From contig CAIJOA010000001.1 of NCBI GenBank assembly GCA_903822185.1, forward strand, positions 1 to 64,000: a stretch of DNA of 64,000 nt. Direction: 5' to 3'. The translations under genes were made by a program, and so were the position numbers. Source of the DNA: an uncultured Rhodospirillales bacterium (GTDB lineage: Bacteria; Pseudomonadota; Alphaproteobacteria; ATCC43930; CGMCC-115725). The first letter of the stretch is position 1; each line of letters starts with the position of its first letter. Below, piece by piece: positions 11,746-20,761 of this stretch. The notes under the pieces are model-generated. The model did no database searches and was not told the origin of the DNA. It saw nothing but the letters and a program-made list of their open reading frames with translations.

Positions 11746-12921
11746 ATGTTTGAAGGATTCCTCTACGAGTTGCGGGACGCGAAGGTTCCTGTCTCGCTGA
11801 AGGAATTCCTGACGCTGATGGCGGCGATGAAACAGAACGTCGCCGGCTATGACATCACCGATTTTTATTATCTCGCCCGCACGGCGCTGGTGAAAGACGA
11901 GCGGCATCTCGACAAGTTCGACCGCGTCTTCGGCCATTACTTCAAGGGTATCGAGACGCTCGGCGAGGTGGAACCCGTCATCCCTGAGGAATGGCTGAAA
12001 AAGCTCGGCGAGAAGCTGCTGACCGAGGAAGAAAAAAATCAAATCGAGGCGATGGGCGGCTGGGACAAGCTCATGGAGACGCTGAAACAACGTCTCGACG
12101 AACAAAAAGAACGCCACGACGGCGGCAACAAATGGGTCGGCACCGCGGGCACGTCGCCTTACGGCGCTTATGGCTACAATCCCGAAGGCGTGCGCATCGG
12201 TCAGGAAGAGAGCCGCAACAAACGCGCGGTGAAGGTCTGGGACAAGCGCGAGTTCCGCAATCTCGACGATCAGGTCGAAATCGGCACGCGCAACATCAAG
12301 CTGGCGCTGCGGCGCTTACGGCAGTTCGCACGCTCCGGCGCCGATATGGAACTCGACCTCGACGACACCATCCGATCGACGGCGCGCAATGCGGGTTGGC
12401 TCGATCTCAAATTAGTGGCGGAAAAACGCAACGCGGTGAAGGTGTTGCTGCTGCTCGATATCGGCGGCTCCATGGACGGCCATATTCGCACCTGCGCCCA
12501 ACTTTTTTCGGCAGCCTCGTCCGAATTTAAAAATCTGGAATATTTCTATTTTCACAACTGCCCTTACGAGGCGTTGTGGCCCGATGCGGCGCGGCGTCAT
12601 GTCGAGCGCGTTGCGACGAACGAGATTCTCCGCACCTACGATCAAAGCTGGAAGCTGATCTTCATCGGCGACGCGAGCATGAGTCCCTACGAGATCGAGA
12701 CTCCGGGCGGTAGCGCCGAACATTGGAACGACGAGGCGGGCGGCGTCTGGCTCGACCGGATCGTGACGGCCTATCCCAAATCGGTATGGCTCAACCCGGT
12801 ACCCGAACGTCACTGGCAGGGCACAGAATCGATCGGCATGATTCGGGAAACGATGGCGGGACGAATGTTCCCGCTAACGCTGGATGGCCTCGACCACGCG
12901 ATGCGGCGGCTTATCCGCTAG
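11746..12921 (+). CDS. CoxE-like von Willebrand factor A protein
   Basis: The 391-residue protein begins MFEGFLYELRDAKVP and has a helical N-terminal half ending in a charged segment (residues 90-125). The C-terminal VWA domain carries a MIDAS of the form DIGGS (238-242) followed by MDGH, where Gly replaces the first Ser of canonical DxSxS. It is the expected partner of the upstream MoxR ATPase. A start at 11716 would lie inside the palindromic repeat and is rejected. The role in cofactor insertion is inferred from family pairs. Confidence 0.9.
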   Translation: MFEGFLYELRDAKVPVSLKEFLTLMAAMKQNVAGYDITDFYYLARTALVKDERHLDKFDRVFGHYFKGIETLGEVEPVIPEEWLKKLGEKLLTEEEKNQIEAMGGWDKLMETLKQRLDEQKERHDGGNKWVGTAGTSPYGAYGYNPEGVRIGQEESRNKRAVKVWDKREFRNLDDQVEIGTRNIKLALRRLRQFARSGADMELDLDDTIRSTARNAGWLDLKLVAEKRNAVKVLLLLDIGGSMDGHIRTCAQLFSAASSEFKNLEYFYFHNCPYEALWPDAARRHVERVATNEILRTYDQSWKLIFIGDASMSPYEIETPGGSAEHWNDEAGGVWLDRIVTAYPKSVWLNPVPERHWQGTESIGMIRETMAGRMFPLTLDGLDHAMRRLIR

Positions 12922-12943
12922 TTTGGCCCGCTAGGTTGCAACA

Positions 12944-12974
12944 GCCGGCCCGAAACACCCCGTTTCAGGCCGGC
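12944..12974. terminator. Hairpin between convergent genes
   Basis: GCCGGCC (12944-12950) pairs with GGCCGGC (12968-12974), and GAAAC (12952-12956) with GTTTC (12962-12966), with one mismatch between the two stems. There is no T run on either side, so it may stop transcripts or only stabilise the ends of the CoxE-like gene and gcrA. Confidence 0.5.
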
Positions 12975-12986
12975 CGTGCAGTTCCC

Positions 12987-13328
12987 TTAAGCGGCGTTGT
13001 GCTGGTTTTTCGGCGCGACGTACGCCATGGCCGCATGCTCGGTGCAATAGGGTTTCCCCGACACCGGGCGCTTGCCGCAGAAATGAAAGCCTGCCTCGCC
13101 GGGATGACCCAGCGGCCAGGTGCAGCTCGGCGCGGTCGTGCTGACCACGCGCCGGGTCGGCGGCCGCTTCAGCGGCGACGGACGCGGCGTAAGATTGAGA
13201 CGGTGCGCCTTACCGACGACCGCATTTTTGCTGATATTGAGCCGGCGACCAATTTCGGCCGTGGAATGACCCTCGGCCCATAGCGCCGCCAACTGCTCCA
13301 TGAGCTCCGGCGTCCACATCGATTCCAT
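12987..13328 (-). CDS. gcrA: GcrA-type cell-cycle regulator
   Basis: GcrA is an alphaproteobacterial factor that binds sigma70-RNA polymerase and activates promoters methylated at GANTC by CcrM. The N-terminal DNA-binding helix-turn-helix reads MWTPELMEQLAALWAEG ... NISKNAVVGKAHRL. The conserved C-terminal block CTWPLGHPGE ... FCGKRP ... YCTEHAAMAY is present. The start at 13328 is preferred because AGGGG lies 5 bases upstream. At 113 residues it is shorter than the Caulobacter protein as I remember it, mainly through a short linker. Confidence 0.93.
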   Translation of the reverse strand: MESMWTPELMEQLAALWAEGHSTAEIGRRLNISKNAVVGKAHRLNLTPRPSPLKRPPTRRVVSTTAPSCTWPLGHPGEAGFHFCGKRPVSGKPYCTEHAAMAYVAPKNQHNAA

Positions 13329-13404
13329 GACTGCCCCTACCGCATCCTGTGGATAACTGGTCTCTCGACCCCAAGATATGGTAGCATCATCCTTAATGAG
13401 ACGC

Positions 13405-13419
13405 GAATCCTTTCGAATC
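13405..13419. promoter_or_regulatory. Two GANTC sites one helical turn apart upstream of gcrA
   Basis: GAATC occurs at 13405-13409 and 13415-13419, 77-91 bases before the gcrA start. A third site GATTC lies at 13321-13325 within the first codons. GANTC is the CcrM methylation target read by GcrA, so methylation-dependent autoregulation is possible. The motif is common by chance, so this is suggestive only. Confidence 0.4.
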
Positions 13420-13480
13420 GCGCGCATAGCTGTGGGGGTGTCAGGAACGCGGTCACGCTAAATGTTGTAGAGTCAGCGTG

Positions 13481-14005
13481 CTACGAGGCGAGTTGAACGG
13501 AAATCGCTTCCCGGCCCCGCCGGGCGTCGGCGACCTCGATACGAACATTTTGTCCCGGCAACAGCTCTTCGATGCCGGCGCGCCGCAATGCGGTGATGTG
13601 GACAAACACGTCCTTGCCGCCGTCGTGCGGCAAAACAAACCCGAATCCGCGAGCGGCGTCGTACCACTTCACGACTCCACCCATCGACTCGGTGGGGCCG
13701 GATTCGTCGTCGCGCCGTGGCCGGCTTGCCCCGTCACCGCGTGGGGATTTTGCCTGCGCCGTCGAGGTGTCGAGACTGATCACTTGGGTTGCGGACCGGC
13801 CCTTGGGGCCTTCCATCCATTCAAAAGTAATGTCGGCCCCATCGGGCGGTTCACCAAAACCGGCGCGATCGAGGACGGCACCCGGCAGGAAGACATCGCC
13901 CTGGCCGTCGCTTGGGATAATGAAGCCGAAGCCTTTGCTCCGGTTGAACCATTTGATTTTGCCGGAGAGACGGGAACCGTCGGACCCGGTCGGGAAAGCA
14001 CACAT
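13481..14005 (-). CDS. Two-domain cold-shock protein
   Basis: Two cold-shock domains are joined by a charged Gly/Arg linker. Domain 1 has the RNA-binding motifs KGFGFI (24-29) and VFLP (38-41); domain 2 has RGFGFV (119-124) and VFVH (133-136). The double arrangement is typical of alphaproteobacterial cold-shock proteins that bind single-stranded nucleic acid. The start at 14005 is an ATG preceded by GCAGG; a TTG at 14023 is less likely. Confidence 0.92.
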   Translation of the reverse strand: MCAFPTGSDGSRLSGKIKWFNRSKGFGFIIPSDGQGDVFLPGAVLDRAGFGEPPDGADITFEWMEGPKGRSATQVISLDTSTAQAKSPRGDGASRPRRDDESGPTESMGGVVKWYDAARGFGFVLPHDGGKDVFVHITALRRAGIEELLPGQNVRIEVADARRGREAISVQLAS

Positions 14006-14091
14006 AAGGAACCTGCACGACAAAATGTTCTGTCGTCAGACCTGGAGGTTCCGCTCGCAAACCCCCCGGTTGCGACGCAAGAAGTCTATTT

Positions 14092-14859
14092 CTAGTTGGG
14101 TTTTCGAGCAAACAGTAAATAATTGACACTCAAGTCGGGTGCCAGCGACCAGCGATCGCGCAAGGGGTCGAAGACCATGCCGGTCATGTCTTCGAGGGTC
14201 AGTCCGGCGCCGCGAACCCCGGCAGCCAATTCGGACGGCCGGCGGAATTTCTTGAAGTCATGCGTGCCGCGCGGCAACCAGCGCAGCACATATTCCGCAC
14301 CGACGATCGCCATGAGATAAGCCTTCGGCGTCCGATTGATGGTCGAGGCGACCAGGGCCCCGCCAGGCCGGACCAGCGTACCGGTCGTGGCCAGAAACAA
14401 CGCCGGGTCGGCGGTATGCTCGACGACTTCCAGCGCCAGGACGGCATCGAAGCGTTTGGCTTCGCCCGCCAATTCCTCGCTGGTGGCGGCGCGATATTCG
14501 ATCTCGAGGTCCTGGCCCTCGGCGTGATCGCGGGCGACCGCCAAAGCGGCCTCGTCGGCGTCGATCCCGGTCACGGTGAAGCCCAGCCGGGTCAAAGGCT
14601 CGCACATCAGCCCGCCGCCACACCCGATATCGAGCAACGTCAGACCGGCAAACGGGCGCGGCTTGTTGATGTCCCGGCCGAAATGCGCTGCCAGCCTATC
14701 GCGGACATATTCGACCCGGGTTGGATTGAGATGATGAAGCGGCCGGAACGGGCCATCGGAATCCCACCATTGCGGGGCGATGACGGCAAAACGCCCGACT
14801 TCGGCGGGGTCGATGGATGAGGCGGCTTGGATGGAGGAAGAGGGGCGGGAAACGGCCAT
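14092..14859 (-). CDS. ubiG: Ubiquinone biosynthesis O-methyltransferase UbiG
   Basis: UbiG performs both O-methylations of ubiquinone synthesis with SAM. The 255-residue protein shows WWDSDGPFRPLHHLNP near the start, the SAM-binding loop LLDIGCGGG (75-83), and the family blocks EVVEHTADP and STINRTPKAYLMAIVGAEYVL. It is divergent from lysC across a 131-base spacer; this head-to-head pair is common in alphaproteobacteria. Confidence 0.96.
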   Translation of the reverse strand: MAVSRPSSSIQAASSIDPAEVGRFAVIAPQWWDSDGPFRPLHHLNPTRVEYVRDRLAAHFGRDINKPRPFAGLTLLDIGCGGGLMCEPLTRLGFTVTGIDADEAALAVARDHAEGQDLEIEYRAATSEELAGEAKRFDAVLALEVVEHTADPALFLATTGTLVRPGGALVASTINRTPKAYLMAIVGAEYVLRWLPRGTHDFKKFRRPSELAAGVRGAGLTLEDMTGMVFDPLRDRWSLAPDLSVNYLLFARKPN

Positions 14860-14990
14860 TCTGTCTCGGCTATGATTGCCTTCGCGAGCGGGAGTATGTA
14901 TAGCGGCGCGAGGGTCGGCAACGCACTTGTCGGCTTATTTTTCGAATAATTGGTCCCTTTTTCAGGGGCATAGGCGGAGCTCCAAGGCGC

Positions 14991-16205
14991 ATGGCGCGCA
15001 TTGTGCAAAAATTCGGCGGCACCTCGGTTGCCGACATCGATCGGATCAAGTCCGTGGCGCGCCGCGTTCAACGCGAAGTCGCGGCCGGCAATCAGGTTGC
15101 GGTCGTGGTGTCGGCCATGTCCGGCGTGACCAATCAACTCGTCGGCTGGACCAACGCGGTCGCGGCGTTGCCCGATCAGCGGGAATATGACGCCGTGGTC
15201 GCCTCGGGCGAACAGGTGACGGCGGGGCTGACGGCGCTGGCGTTGCAGGAATTAGGACTGAAGGCGCGCTCCTATGCGGGCTGGCAGATCCCGATCCGCA
15301 CAGACAGCGCGCACGGCAAGGCGCGTATCGAGTCGATTTCGACCGAAGGCATGATCGCCGGCATGGAAGCGGGCGAGGTCGCGGTGGTCGCGGGCTTTCA
15401 GGGGATTGCCCCGGGCGAGCGGATCGCGACGCTGGGCCGCGGCGGCTCCGATACCTCGGCGGTCGCCTTGGCGGCGGCGCTGAAGGCGGATCGCTGCGAT
15501 ATCTTCACCGATGTCGATGGCGTCTATACAACCGATCCCCGGATCGTTGCGAAGGCGCGTAAGCTCGATAAGATTACCTATGAAGAGATGCTCGAAATGG
15601 CGTCGCTCGGCGCGAAAGTGCTGCAGACGCGCTCGGTCGAGCTGGCAATGAATCATCGCGTACGTGTCCAGGTGCTGTCGAGCTTCAACGATTTGCCTGG
15701 AACGTTGGTCGTGGACGAGGACGAAATCGTGGAACAGCAAGTTGTAAGCGGCATCGCCTATAGCCGTGACGAAGCCAAGGTAACGCTGGTGAAGGTGCCG
15801 GACCGGCCGGGCGTCGCCGCCGCGATCTTCGGACCGCTGACCGACAGCGCGATCAATGTCGATATGATCGTCCAGAACATCTCGGAAGACGGCACCACCG
15901 ATATGACCTTCACGGTGACGAAGGCCGATCTGGCCCGCACGGTGAAGGTGATCGAAGGCGCACGCCCGACGCTCGGTTTCAAAGAACTGAAGCCCGATTC
16001 CAACGTCGTGAAGATCTCGGTGATCGGCGTCGGCATGCGCAGCCATGCCGGCATCGCCCAATTGATGTTCAAGACTCTTGCGGATAAGGGCATCAATATT
16101 CAGGTGATCTCGACCTCGGAGATCAAGGTGAGCGTGCTCATCGCCGAGGAATATACCGAGCTTGCTTTGCGTGCCCTCCACACCGCCTACGGCCTCGATG
16201 TATGA
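14991..16205 (+). CDS. lysC: Aspartate kinase
   Basis: This enzyme phosphorylates aspartate, the first step to lysine, methionine, threonine and diaminopimelate. The kinase motif KFGGTSV is at 7-13, followed by VVSAMSGVTN, GRGGSDTSAVALAAAL and FTDVDGVYTTDPRI. Two ACT domains (from about residue 265) provide feedback inhibition. At 404 residues it is the monofunctional class. Its stop overlaps the next gene by ATGA, and no homoserine dehydrogenase part is fused. Confidence 0.97.
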   Translation: MARIVQKFGGTSVADIDRIKSVARRVQREVAAGNQVAVVVSAMSGVTNQLVGWTNAVAALPDQREYDAVVASGEQVTAGLTALALQELGLKARSYAGWQIPIRTDSAHGKARIESISTEGMIAGMEAGEVAVVAGFQGIAPGERIATLGRGGSDTSAVALAAALKADRCDIFTDVDGVYTTDPRIVAKARKLDKITYEEMLEMASLGAKVLQTRSVELAMNHRVRVQVLSSFNDLPGTLVVDEDEIVEQQVVSGIAYSRDEAKVTLVKVPDRPGVAAAIFGPLTDSAINVDMIVQNISEDGTTDMTFTVTKADLARTVKVIEGARPTLGFKELKPDSNVVKISVIGVGMRSHAGIAQLMFKTLADKGINIQVISTSEIKVSVLIAEEYTELALRALHTAYGLDV

Positions 16206-17323
16206 CATCTGGGGTCGAGCCGCGCAGCGCGTTTAAGCCGGCCACCGGTAGCGACCCGCGCGTGCTTGGCAACGCGCGCCGTCTTCTCGACGTCCTGTGG
16301 AAGACAGGTACGGAATTCCTCGGCTGCGAACTCGCAATCCTCGGCGGCGCTATGACCTGGGTGTCCGAGCGTAATCTCGTCGCGGCGATCTCGAACGGCG
16401 GCGGTTTCGGCGTGATCGCTTGCGGCGCGATGACGCCGTTGCAACTCGAAGCGGAAATCATCGCGACGCGCGCGCTGACGACGCGGCCCTTCGGCGTCAA
16501 TCTCATCATTATGCATCCCGATCTCGCCGCGCTGATCGATGTATGCACACGGCAAAAGGTCGGTCATATCGTCCTCGCCGGCGGTTTGCCCAATGCGATG
16601 ACGCTGACGCGGATCAAGGAATCGGGCGCGAAGGCGATCTGTTTCGCGCCGGCTTTGGTGATCGCGAAAAAATTAGTGCGCATGGGCGCGGATGCGATCG
16701 TGATCGAGGGCATGGAGGCGGGCGGTCATATCGGGCCGGTTTCGACCAGCGTGCTCGCCCAGGAAATCCTGCCGGCGCTGCGCGACGAAGTGCCGGTCTT
16801 CGTTGCCGGCGGCATCGGTCGCGGCGAGGCGATGGCGTCTTATCTCGAAATGGGCGCCGCCGGTGTTCAACTCGGCACGCGCTTCGTCTGCGCCCATGAA
16901 TCAATTGCGCATCCGCGTTTCAAACAGGCGTTCCTGCGCGCCGATGCGCGTCATGCCGTGCCGTCGGTGCAACTCGACCCACGCTTTCCGGTCATTCCGG
17001 TGCGCGCGCTCGCCAATGACGGCACCCATGCCTTCTTGGAGATGCAACGCGGGGTGATCGATCGTTTCATGCGCAGCGAAGTCTCGCGCGAAGACGGGCA
17101 GCTCGAAATCGAACGGTTCTGGGCCGGCGCGCTGCGCCGCGCGGTGATCGACGGCGATGTGGAGGGCGGTTCGGTCATGGCCGGGCAAAGCGTCGGCTTC
17201 GTCACGCGCGAACAATCGACGCGCGCTATTCTCGATGAACTGGTCGATGAAGCCGTGATGGCGCTTAGTTTGCGCGCGCGTGTTGCGTTCGGCGAACCGC
17301 CACCCTTGGACCTCGCGCGCTGA
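16202..17323 (+). CDS. Nitronate monooxygenase-family flavin oxidoreductase
   Basis: An FMN-dependent TIM-barrel enzyme of the nitronate monooxygenase / enoyl-ACP reductase II superfamily. Visible are GGAMTWVSERNLVAAISNGG near the N-terminus, the flavin-phosphate loops IEGMEAGGHIGP and VFVAGGIGRGEAMASYLEMGA, and GVQLGTRFVCAHES. Physiological substrates of these enzymes are often unknown. It overlaps lysC by four bases and ptsP by one base, so it is translated with them, yet has no evident link to either. Confidence 0.88.
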   Translation: MTSGVEPRSAFKPATGSDPRVLGNARRLLDVLWKTGTEFLGCELAILGGAMTWVSERNLVAAISNGGGFGVIACGAMTPLQLEAEIIATRALTTRPFGVNLIIMHPDLAALIDVCTRQKVGHIVLAGGLPNAMTLTRIKESGAKAICFAPALVIAKKLVRMGADAIVIEGMEAGGHIGPVSTSVLAQEILPALRDEVPVFVAGGIGRGEAMASYLEMGAAGVQLGTRFVCAHESIAHPRFKQAFLRADARHAVPSVQLDPRFPVIPVRALANDGTHAFLEMQRGVIDRFMRSEVSREDGQLEIERFWAGALRRAVIDGDVEGGSVMAGQSVGFVTREQSTRAILDELVDEAVMALSLRARVAFGEPPPLDLAR

Positions 17324-19584
17324 TGGAGCAGGTCTCCATCTCACGCCTCGTACTGCGTCGCTTGCGCGACGTGATGGCAGGCCAGGGGACCGCGCAGGAT
17401 CGGCTCAATACGATTGTCCGCATTATCGCCGCCGACATGGTGGCGGAAGTTTGCTCTTGTTACATCATGCGCGCCGGCGAAGTGCTCGAACTCTTCGCCA
17501 CCGAAGGCTTGCGCCCCGAAGCCGTCCATCGCACCCGTTTGCAGGTCGGCGAAGGTCTCGTCGGTGCCATCGCCGCCAGCGCGCGGCCGCTGGCCTTGGC
17601 CGATGCGCAATCCCATGCCGACTTCGCTTATCGCCCGGAAACCGGCGAAGAGATTTTCCATTCGCTGATGGGCGTGCCGATTCTGCGCTCGGGCCGCGTG
17701 CTCGGCGTACTCGTGGTCCAGAACCGCACCACGCGGCACTACAGCGAAGACGAAATCGAGGCGCTGCAGACCATCGCGATGGTGCTGGCCGAATTGGCCG
17801 CCTCGGGCGAACTGGTCAATCCGCTTGAACGCCAACAGCCGTCGGGCACCGGGCAATTGCCGGCGCGTTTGGAAGGCGTGAAGCTCAATGGCGGTCTCGC
17901 GATCGGCCAGGCCATGCTGCACGAGCCGCGTCTCGTCATTCGCCAGGTCGTCGCCGAAGATACGGGTGCCGAACTCGATCGCTTGCGCCACGCCGTCGAT
18001 GCGATGCAGATCGCGATCGATACGCTGCTCGAAGCCAGCGATGTTCTGCGCGATGGTGAGCATCGCGACATTCTCGAAACCTATCGCATGTTCGCCGCCG
18101 ATCGCGGCTGGATGCACCGTATCACCGAGGCAGTGAAGGGTGGTCTTACCGCCGAGGCCGCGGTGCAGAAGGTTCAAAGCGATATGCGTATTCGCATGAA
18201 CCAGATGACCGATCCTTATCTGCGCGAACGGCTGGCCGATCTGGAAGATCTGACCAATCGTTTGCAGCAGCATCTTGCCGGTCGTCCCTTCGCGCCGGTC
18301 GCGGCGGAACTGCCCGAAGAATTCATTCTGGTCGCGCGCAATATGGGCCCGGCGGAACTGCTCGATTATGACCGCAGCCGCTTGAAGGGCATCGTTCTCG
18401 AAGAAGGGTCGCCCAACGCGCATGTCGCCGTCGTCGCCCGTGCGCTCGATATTCCGGTGGTCGGCCGGGTCAAGGACGCGCTCGATCGTGTCGAGCCGGG
18501 CGATATCATCGTTATCGACGGTGATGAAGCGGCCGTCGTGTTGCGCCCCAGCGAAGACGTACAGCAGGCGGTCGATAACCGTATCAAAGCGCGGCAGGGT
18601 CAACGCGCGCAATATGCTGCCTTGGCTGATCTTCCCGCCGAGAGCAAAGACGGCGTGCGCGTCGAATTGCTGTTGAACGGTGGCCTCTTCATCGATCTGC
18701 CCTATCTCGACGAAACGCGCGCCGCTGGCGTCGGACTCTTCCGCACGGAATTGCAATTCATGCTGCGCGACACGTTTCCGACCGTCGCGCAACAGGCCGC
18801 GCTTTATCACCGCGTGCTCGAACAAGCGGGCGATAAGCCGGTCACGTTCCGTACCCTCGATGTCGGCGGCGACAAGCTGTTGCCTTATATGGACAGCATC
18901 GCCGACGAGAATCCGGCGATGGGTTGGCGCGCGATTCGGATCGCGCTCGATCGCCCGGCGATGCTGCGCCAGCAATTGCGGGCGCTGATTCAAGCGGCGT
19001 CCGGCCGGCTGTTGCGGGTTATGTTCCCGATGATCGCCGATCTTTCCGAATTCACCGCGGCGCGCGCCATTCTCGATCTGGAACTGGACCGTCAGCGTAA
19101 AGCCGGGGCCGAACTGCCGGTGAAGGTCGAAGCGGGCATGATGCTCGAAGTGCCGGTGATGCTGTGGCAATTACCGGCGATGATGGACCGTGCCGATTTC
19201 ATTTCTGTCGGCACCAACGATCTGGTGCAGTTTCTTTTTGCCGCAGATCGCGGCAACCCGCGCCTGACCGGCCGTTACGATCCCTTGTCGCCGCCGGTCC
19301 TCAAGGCGCTCGGCGAAATCGTGCGCGCGGGCGCGGCTCGGAATGTCTCGGTGACCGTCTGCGGCGAGATGGCCGGCGACCCGATCGAGGCGATGGCGCT
19401 GGTCGGGCTCGGCTTCCGCTGTCTGTCGATGGCGCCGTCGTCGATCGGACCGGTCAAGGCGATGATCCGCAGTCTCGAAGTCGGGACTTTGGCGGAATTC
19501 ATGGGCTCGCTGACCGAAATTCCGTCGCCCAGCCTGCGCGGCAAGTTCCAGGACTTTGCACGCGACCGCGGCATCACCATTTGA
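17323..19584 (+). CDS. ptsP: Phosphoenolpyruvate-protein phosphotransferase PtsP (EI-Ntr)
   Basis: The 753-residue enzyme starts the nitrogen phosphotransferase chain, moving phosphate from PEP to NPr. An N-terminal GAF domain (about 1-165) is followed by the EI domains. The phosphorylated His is expected at H367 in SPNAHVAVVARALDIP, and the PEP-binding domain ends with VTVCGEMAGDP, holding the catalytic Cys. It starts within the stop of the flavin oxidoreductase gene (TGATG). NPr and EIIA-Ntr genes are not in the window. Confidence 0.96.
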   Translation: MEQVSISRLVLRRLRDVMAGQGTAQDRLNTIVRIIAADMVAEVCSCYIMRAGEVLELFATEGLRPEAVHRTRLQVGEGLVGAIAASARPLALADAQSHADFAYRPETGEEIFHSLMGVPILRSGRVLGVLVVQNRTTRHYSEDEIEALQTIAMVLAELAASGELVNPLERQQPSGTGQLPARLEGVKLNGGLAIGQAMLHEPRLVIRQVVAEDTGAELDRLRHAVDAMQIAIDTLLEASDVLRDGEHRDILETYRMFAADRGWMHRITEAVKGGLTAEAAVQKVQSDMRIRMNQMTDPYLRERLADLEDLTNRLQQHLAGRPFAPVAAELPEEFILVARNMGPAELLDYDRSRLKGIVLEEGSPNAHVAVVARALDIPVVGRVKDALDRVEPGDIIVIDGDEAAVVLRPSEDVQQAVDNRIKARQGQRAQYAALADLPAESKDGVRVELLLNGGLFIDLPYLDETRAAGVGLFRTELQFMLRDTFPTVAQQAALYHRVLEQAGDKPVTFRTLDVGGDKLLPYMDSIADENPAMGWRAIRIALDRPAMLRQQLRALIQAASGRLLRVMFPMIADLSEFTAARAILDLELDRQRKAGAELPVKVEAGMMLEVPVMLWQLPAMMDRADFISVGTNDLVQFLFAADRGNPRLTGRYDPLSPPVLKALGEIVRAGAARNVSVTVCGEMAGDPIEAMALVGLGFRCLSMAPSSIGPVKAMIRSLEVGTLAEFMGSLTEIPSPSLRGKFQDFARDRGITI

Positions 19585-19657
19585 GCCTTGTTGCGACTCG
19601 CGGTGGCGATTGGTAGAAAAGCTGCGCAAATCGCCGGTTTATTGCGCTGATTTCAGG

Positions 19658-19670
19658 GTGGTCTGACCAC
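19658..19670. promoter_or_regulatory. Perfect palindrome directly before the rodZ-like start
   Basis: GTGGTC-T-GACCAC ends one base before the ATG at 19672. A second inverted repeat, GCGCAA (19624-19629) with TTGCGC (19642-19647), lies upstream. The first could be an operator or a start-masking hairpin. No clear ribosome-binding site is otherwise visible. Confidence 0.4.
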
Positions 19671-19671
19671 A

Positions 19672-20679
19672 ATGCCGCTGTTTAGTCGATCGCCGAAAGC
19701 AGGGGGCGAGGGCGGTGCGCCTGCCACGGGCGATGGCGAGGCGTCGGATACCCGCCATACGATCGGCGCCCTCCTCCGTCAGACGCGGCAAAGTTATGGC
19801 GGTGAGCTCGACCGGATCGCGACCACCCTCCGAATCCGTCCGTCCTATCTCGAAGCCATCGAGGAATGCCGTTACAGCCGGCTGCCCGGGCCGGTCTATG
19901 CGCTTGGTTTCATCCGCGCCTATGCGATCCATCTGGGGCTCGACGGCGATGAGGCGGTACGCCGTTTCAAACAGGAAATCGCCGGTTCCGAAGGCCCCCG
20001 CGACCTGACATTCCCCCTGCCGCTGAGCGAGCGGAGCATTCCCGGCGGCTCGATGCTGCTGGCGGCCTTCATCCTGGCGATCTGCGGCTATGGGCTTTGG
20101 TATTACGTCTCGAGCGGCGAACGCGCCCGGCCGGAACGGGTCAGCGAAGTGCCCGCCGATCTGGTGCCGCCACCACCCCGGGTCGAGACGCCGCCGGTCG
20201 CCGAACTGGCTCCACCGCCGTTGCCCGCGGTCACCGTCAACGAGCCGCCGGCCAGTCTAACCCCGGCTAACCAGGCGACGGCACCGGTCGTTGCCGCACC
20301 GGTTCTGACTCCGCCGCCGCCCGCCAAGCCGGTTCAGGCACCGGCGCCGGCTGCCACACCCGCCGCCCCGCCCACGCCCGCGGATGCGCGAACATTCGGT
20401 GTGCCGGCCGATCAGCCGTCGCGGATCGCGATCCGGGCGAAGGCCGAAAGCTGGGTTCAGGTGCGTGATTCGACCCATGTCGTCGCTGACCGGACCATGC
20501 GTGTCGGCGACTTCCTGCGCTTACCGGATGCGCCGGGCCTGGTTCTGGAAACCGGCAACGCCTCGGGCCTGGAAATTGTCATCGACGGCAAAGCGCAACC
20601 CGCGCTTAGCGGGCGAATCCGGCGCGGCATCGCGCTCCAGGCCGGTCCCGCGGGCAACAATGCCGCACGCGGCCAGTAG
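19672..20679 (+). CDS. RodZ-like HTH membrane protein with DUF4115
   Basis: The 335-residue product has a cytoplasmic Cro/CI-type helix-turn-helix (about 30-95, including LRIRPSYLEAIEE and YALGFIRAYA), one membrane helix (about 127-147), a Pro/Ala-rich periplasmic linker and a C-terminal DUF4115 domain (about 250-325). This is the architecture of RodZ, which links MreB to the wall-elongation machinery. Sequence divergence keeps the function tentative. It lies directly upstream of ispG, a neighbour order seen in many alphaproteobacteria. Confidence 0.88.
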   Translation: MPLFSRSPKAGGEGGAPATGDGEASDTRHTIGALLRQTRQSYGGELDRIATTLRIRPSYLEAIEECRYSRLPGPVYALGFIRAYAIHLGLDGDEAVRRFKQEIAGSEGPRDLTFPLPLSERSIPGGSMLLAAFILAICGYGLWYYVSSGERARPERVSEVPADLVPPPPRVETPPVAELAPPPLPAVTVNEPPASLTPANQATAPVVAAPVLTPPPPAKPVQAPAPAATPAAPPTPADARTFGVPADQPSRIAIRAKAESWVQVRDSTHVVADRTMRVGDFLRLPDAPGLVLETGNASGLEIVIDGKAQPALSGRIRRGIALQAGPAGNNAARGQ

Positions 20680-20724
20680 GGTTTCCCGGCCTCCTGAAAC
20701 GCGCTATAACTCCCTATATGTTTC

Positions 20725-20741
20725 AAGCCCGTAGAGGGCTT
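20725..20741 (+). terminator. Small hairpin between rodZ-like gene and ispG
   Basis: AAGCCC (20725-20730) pairs with GGGCTT (20736-20741) around a 5-base loop, followed by ATTT. An overlapping inverted repeat TGAAAC/GTTTCA lies at 20695-20725. It is weak as a terminator and may be an attenuator or irrelevant. Confidence 0.3.
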
Positions 20742-20761
20742 ATTTCCCGCGAGGTTCTGCG

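Noticed and set aside
17341-19170. 609-codon open frame antisense to ptsP
   Set aside because: It mirrors the codon bias of ptsP, whose product is unmistakable. The antisense protein has no recognisable domain.
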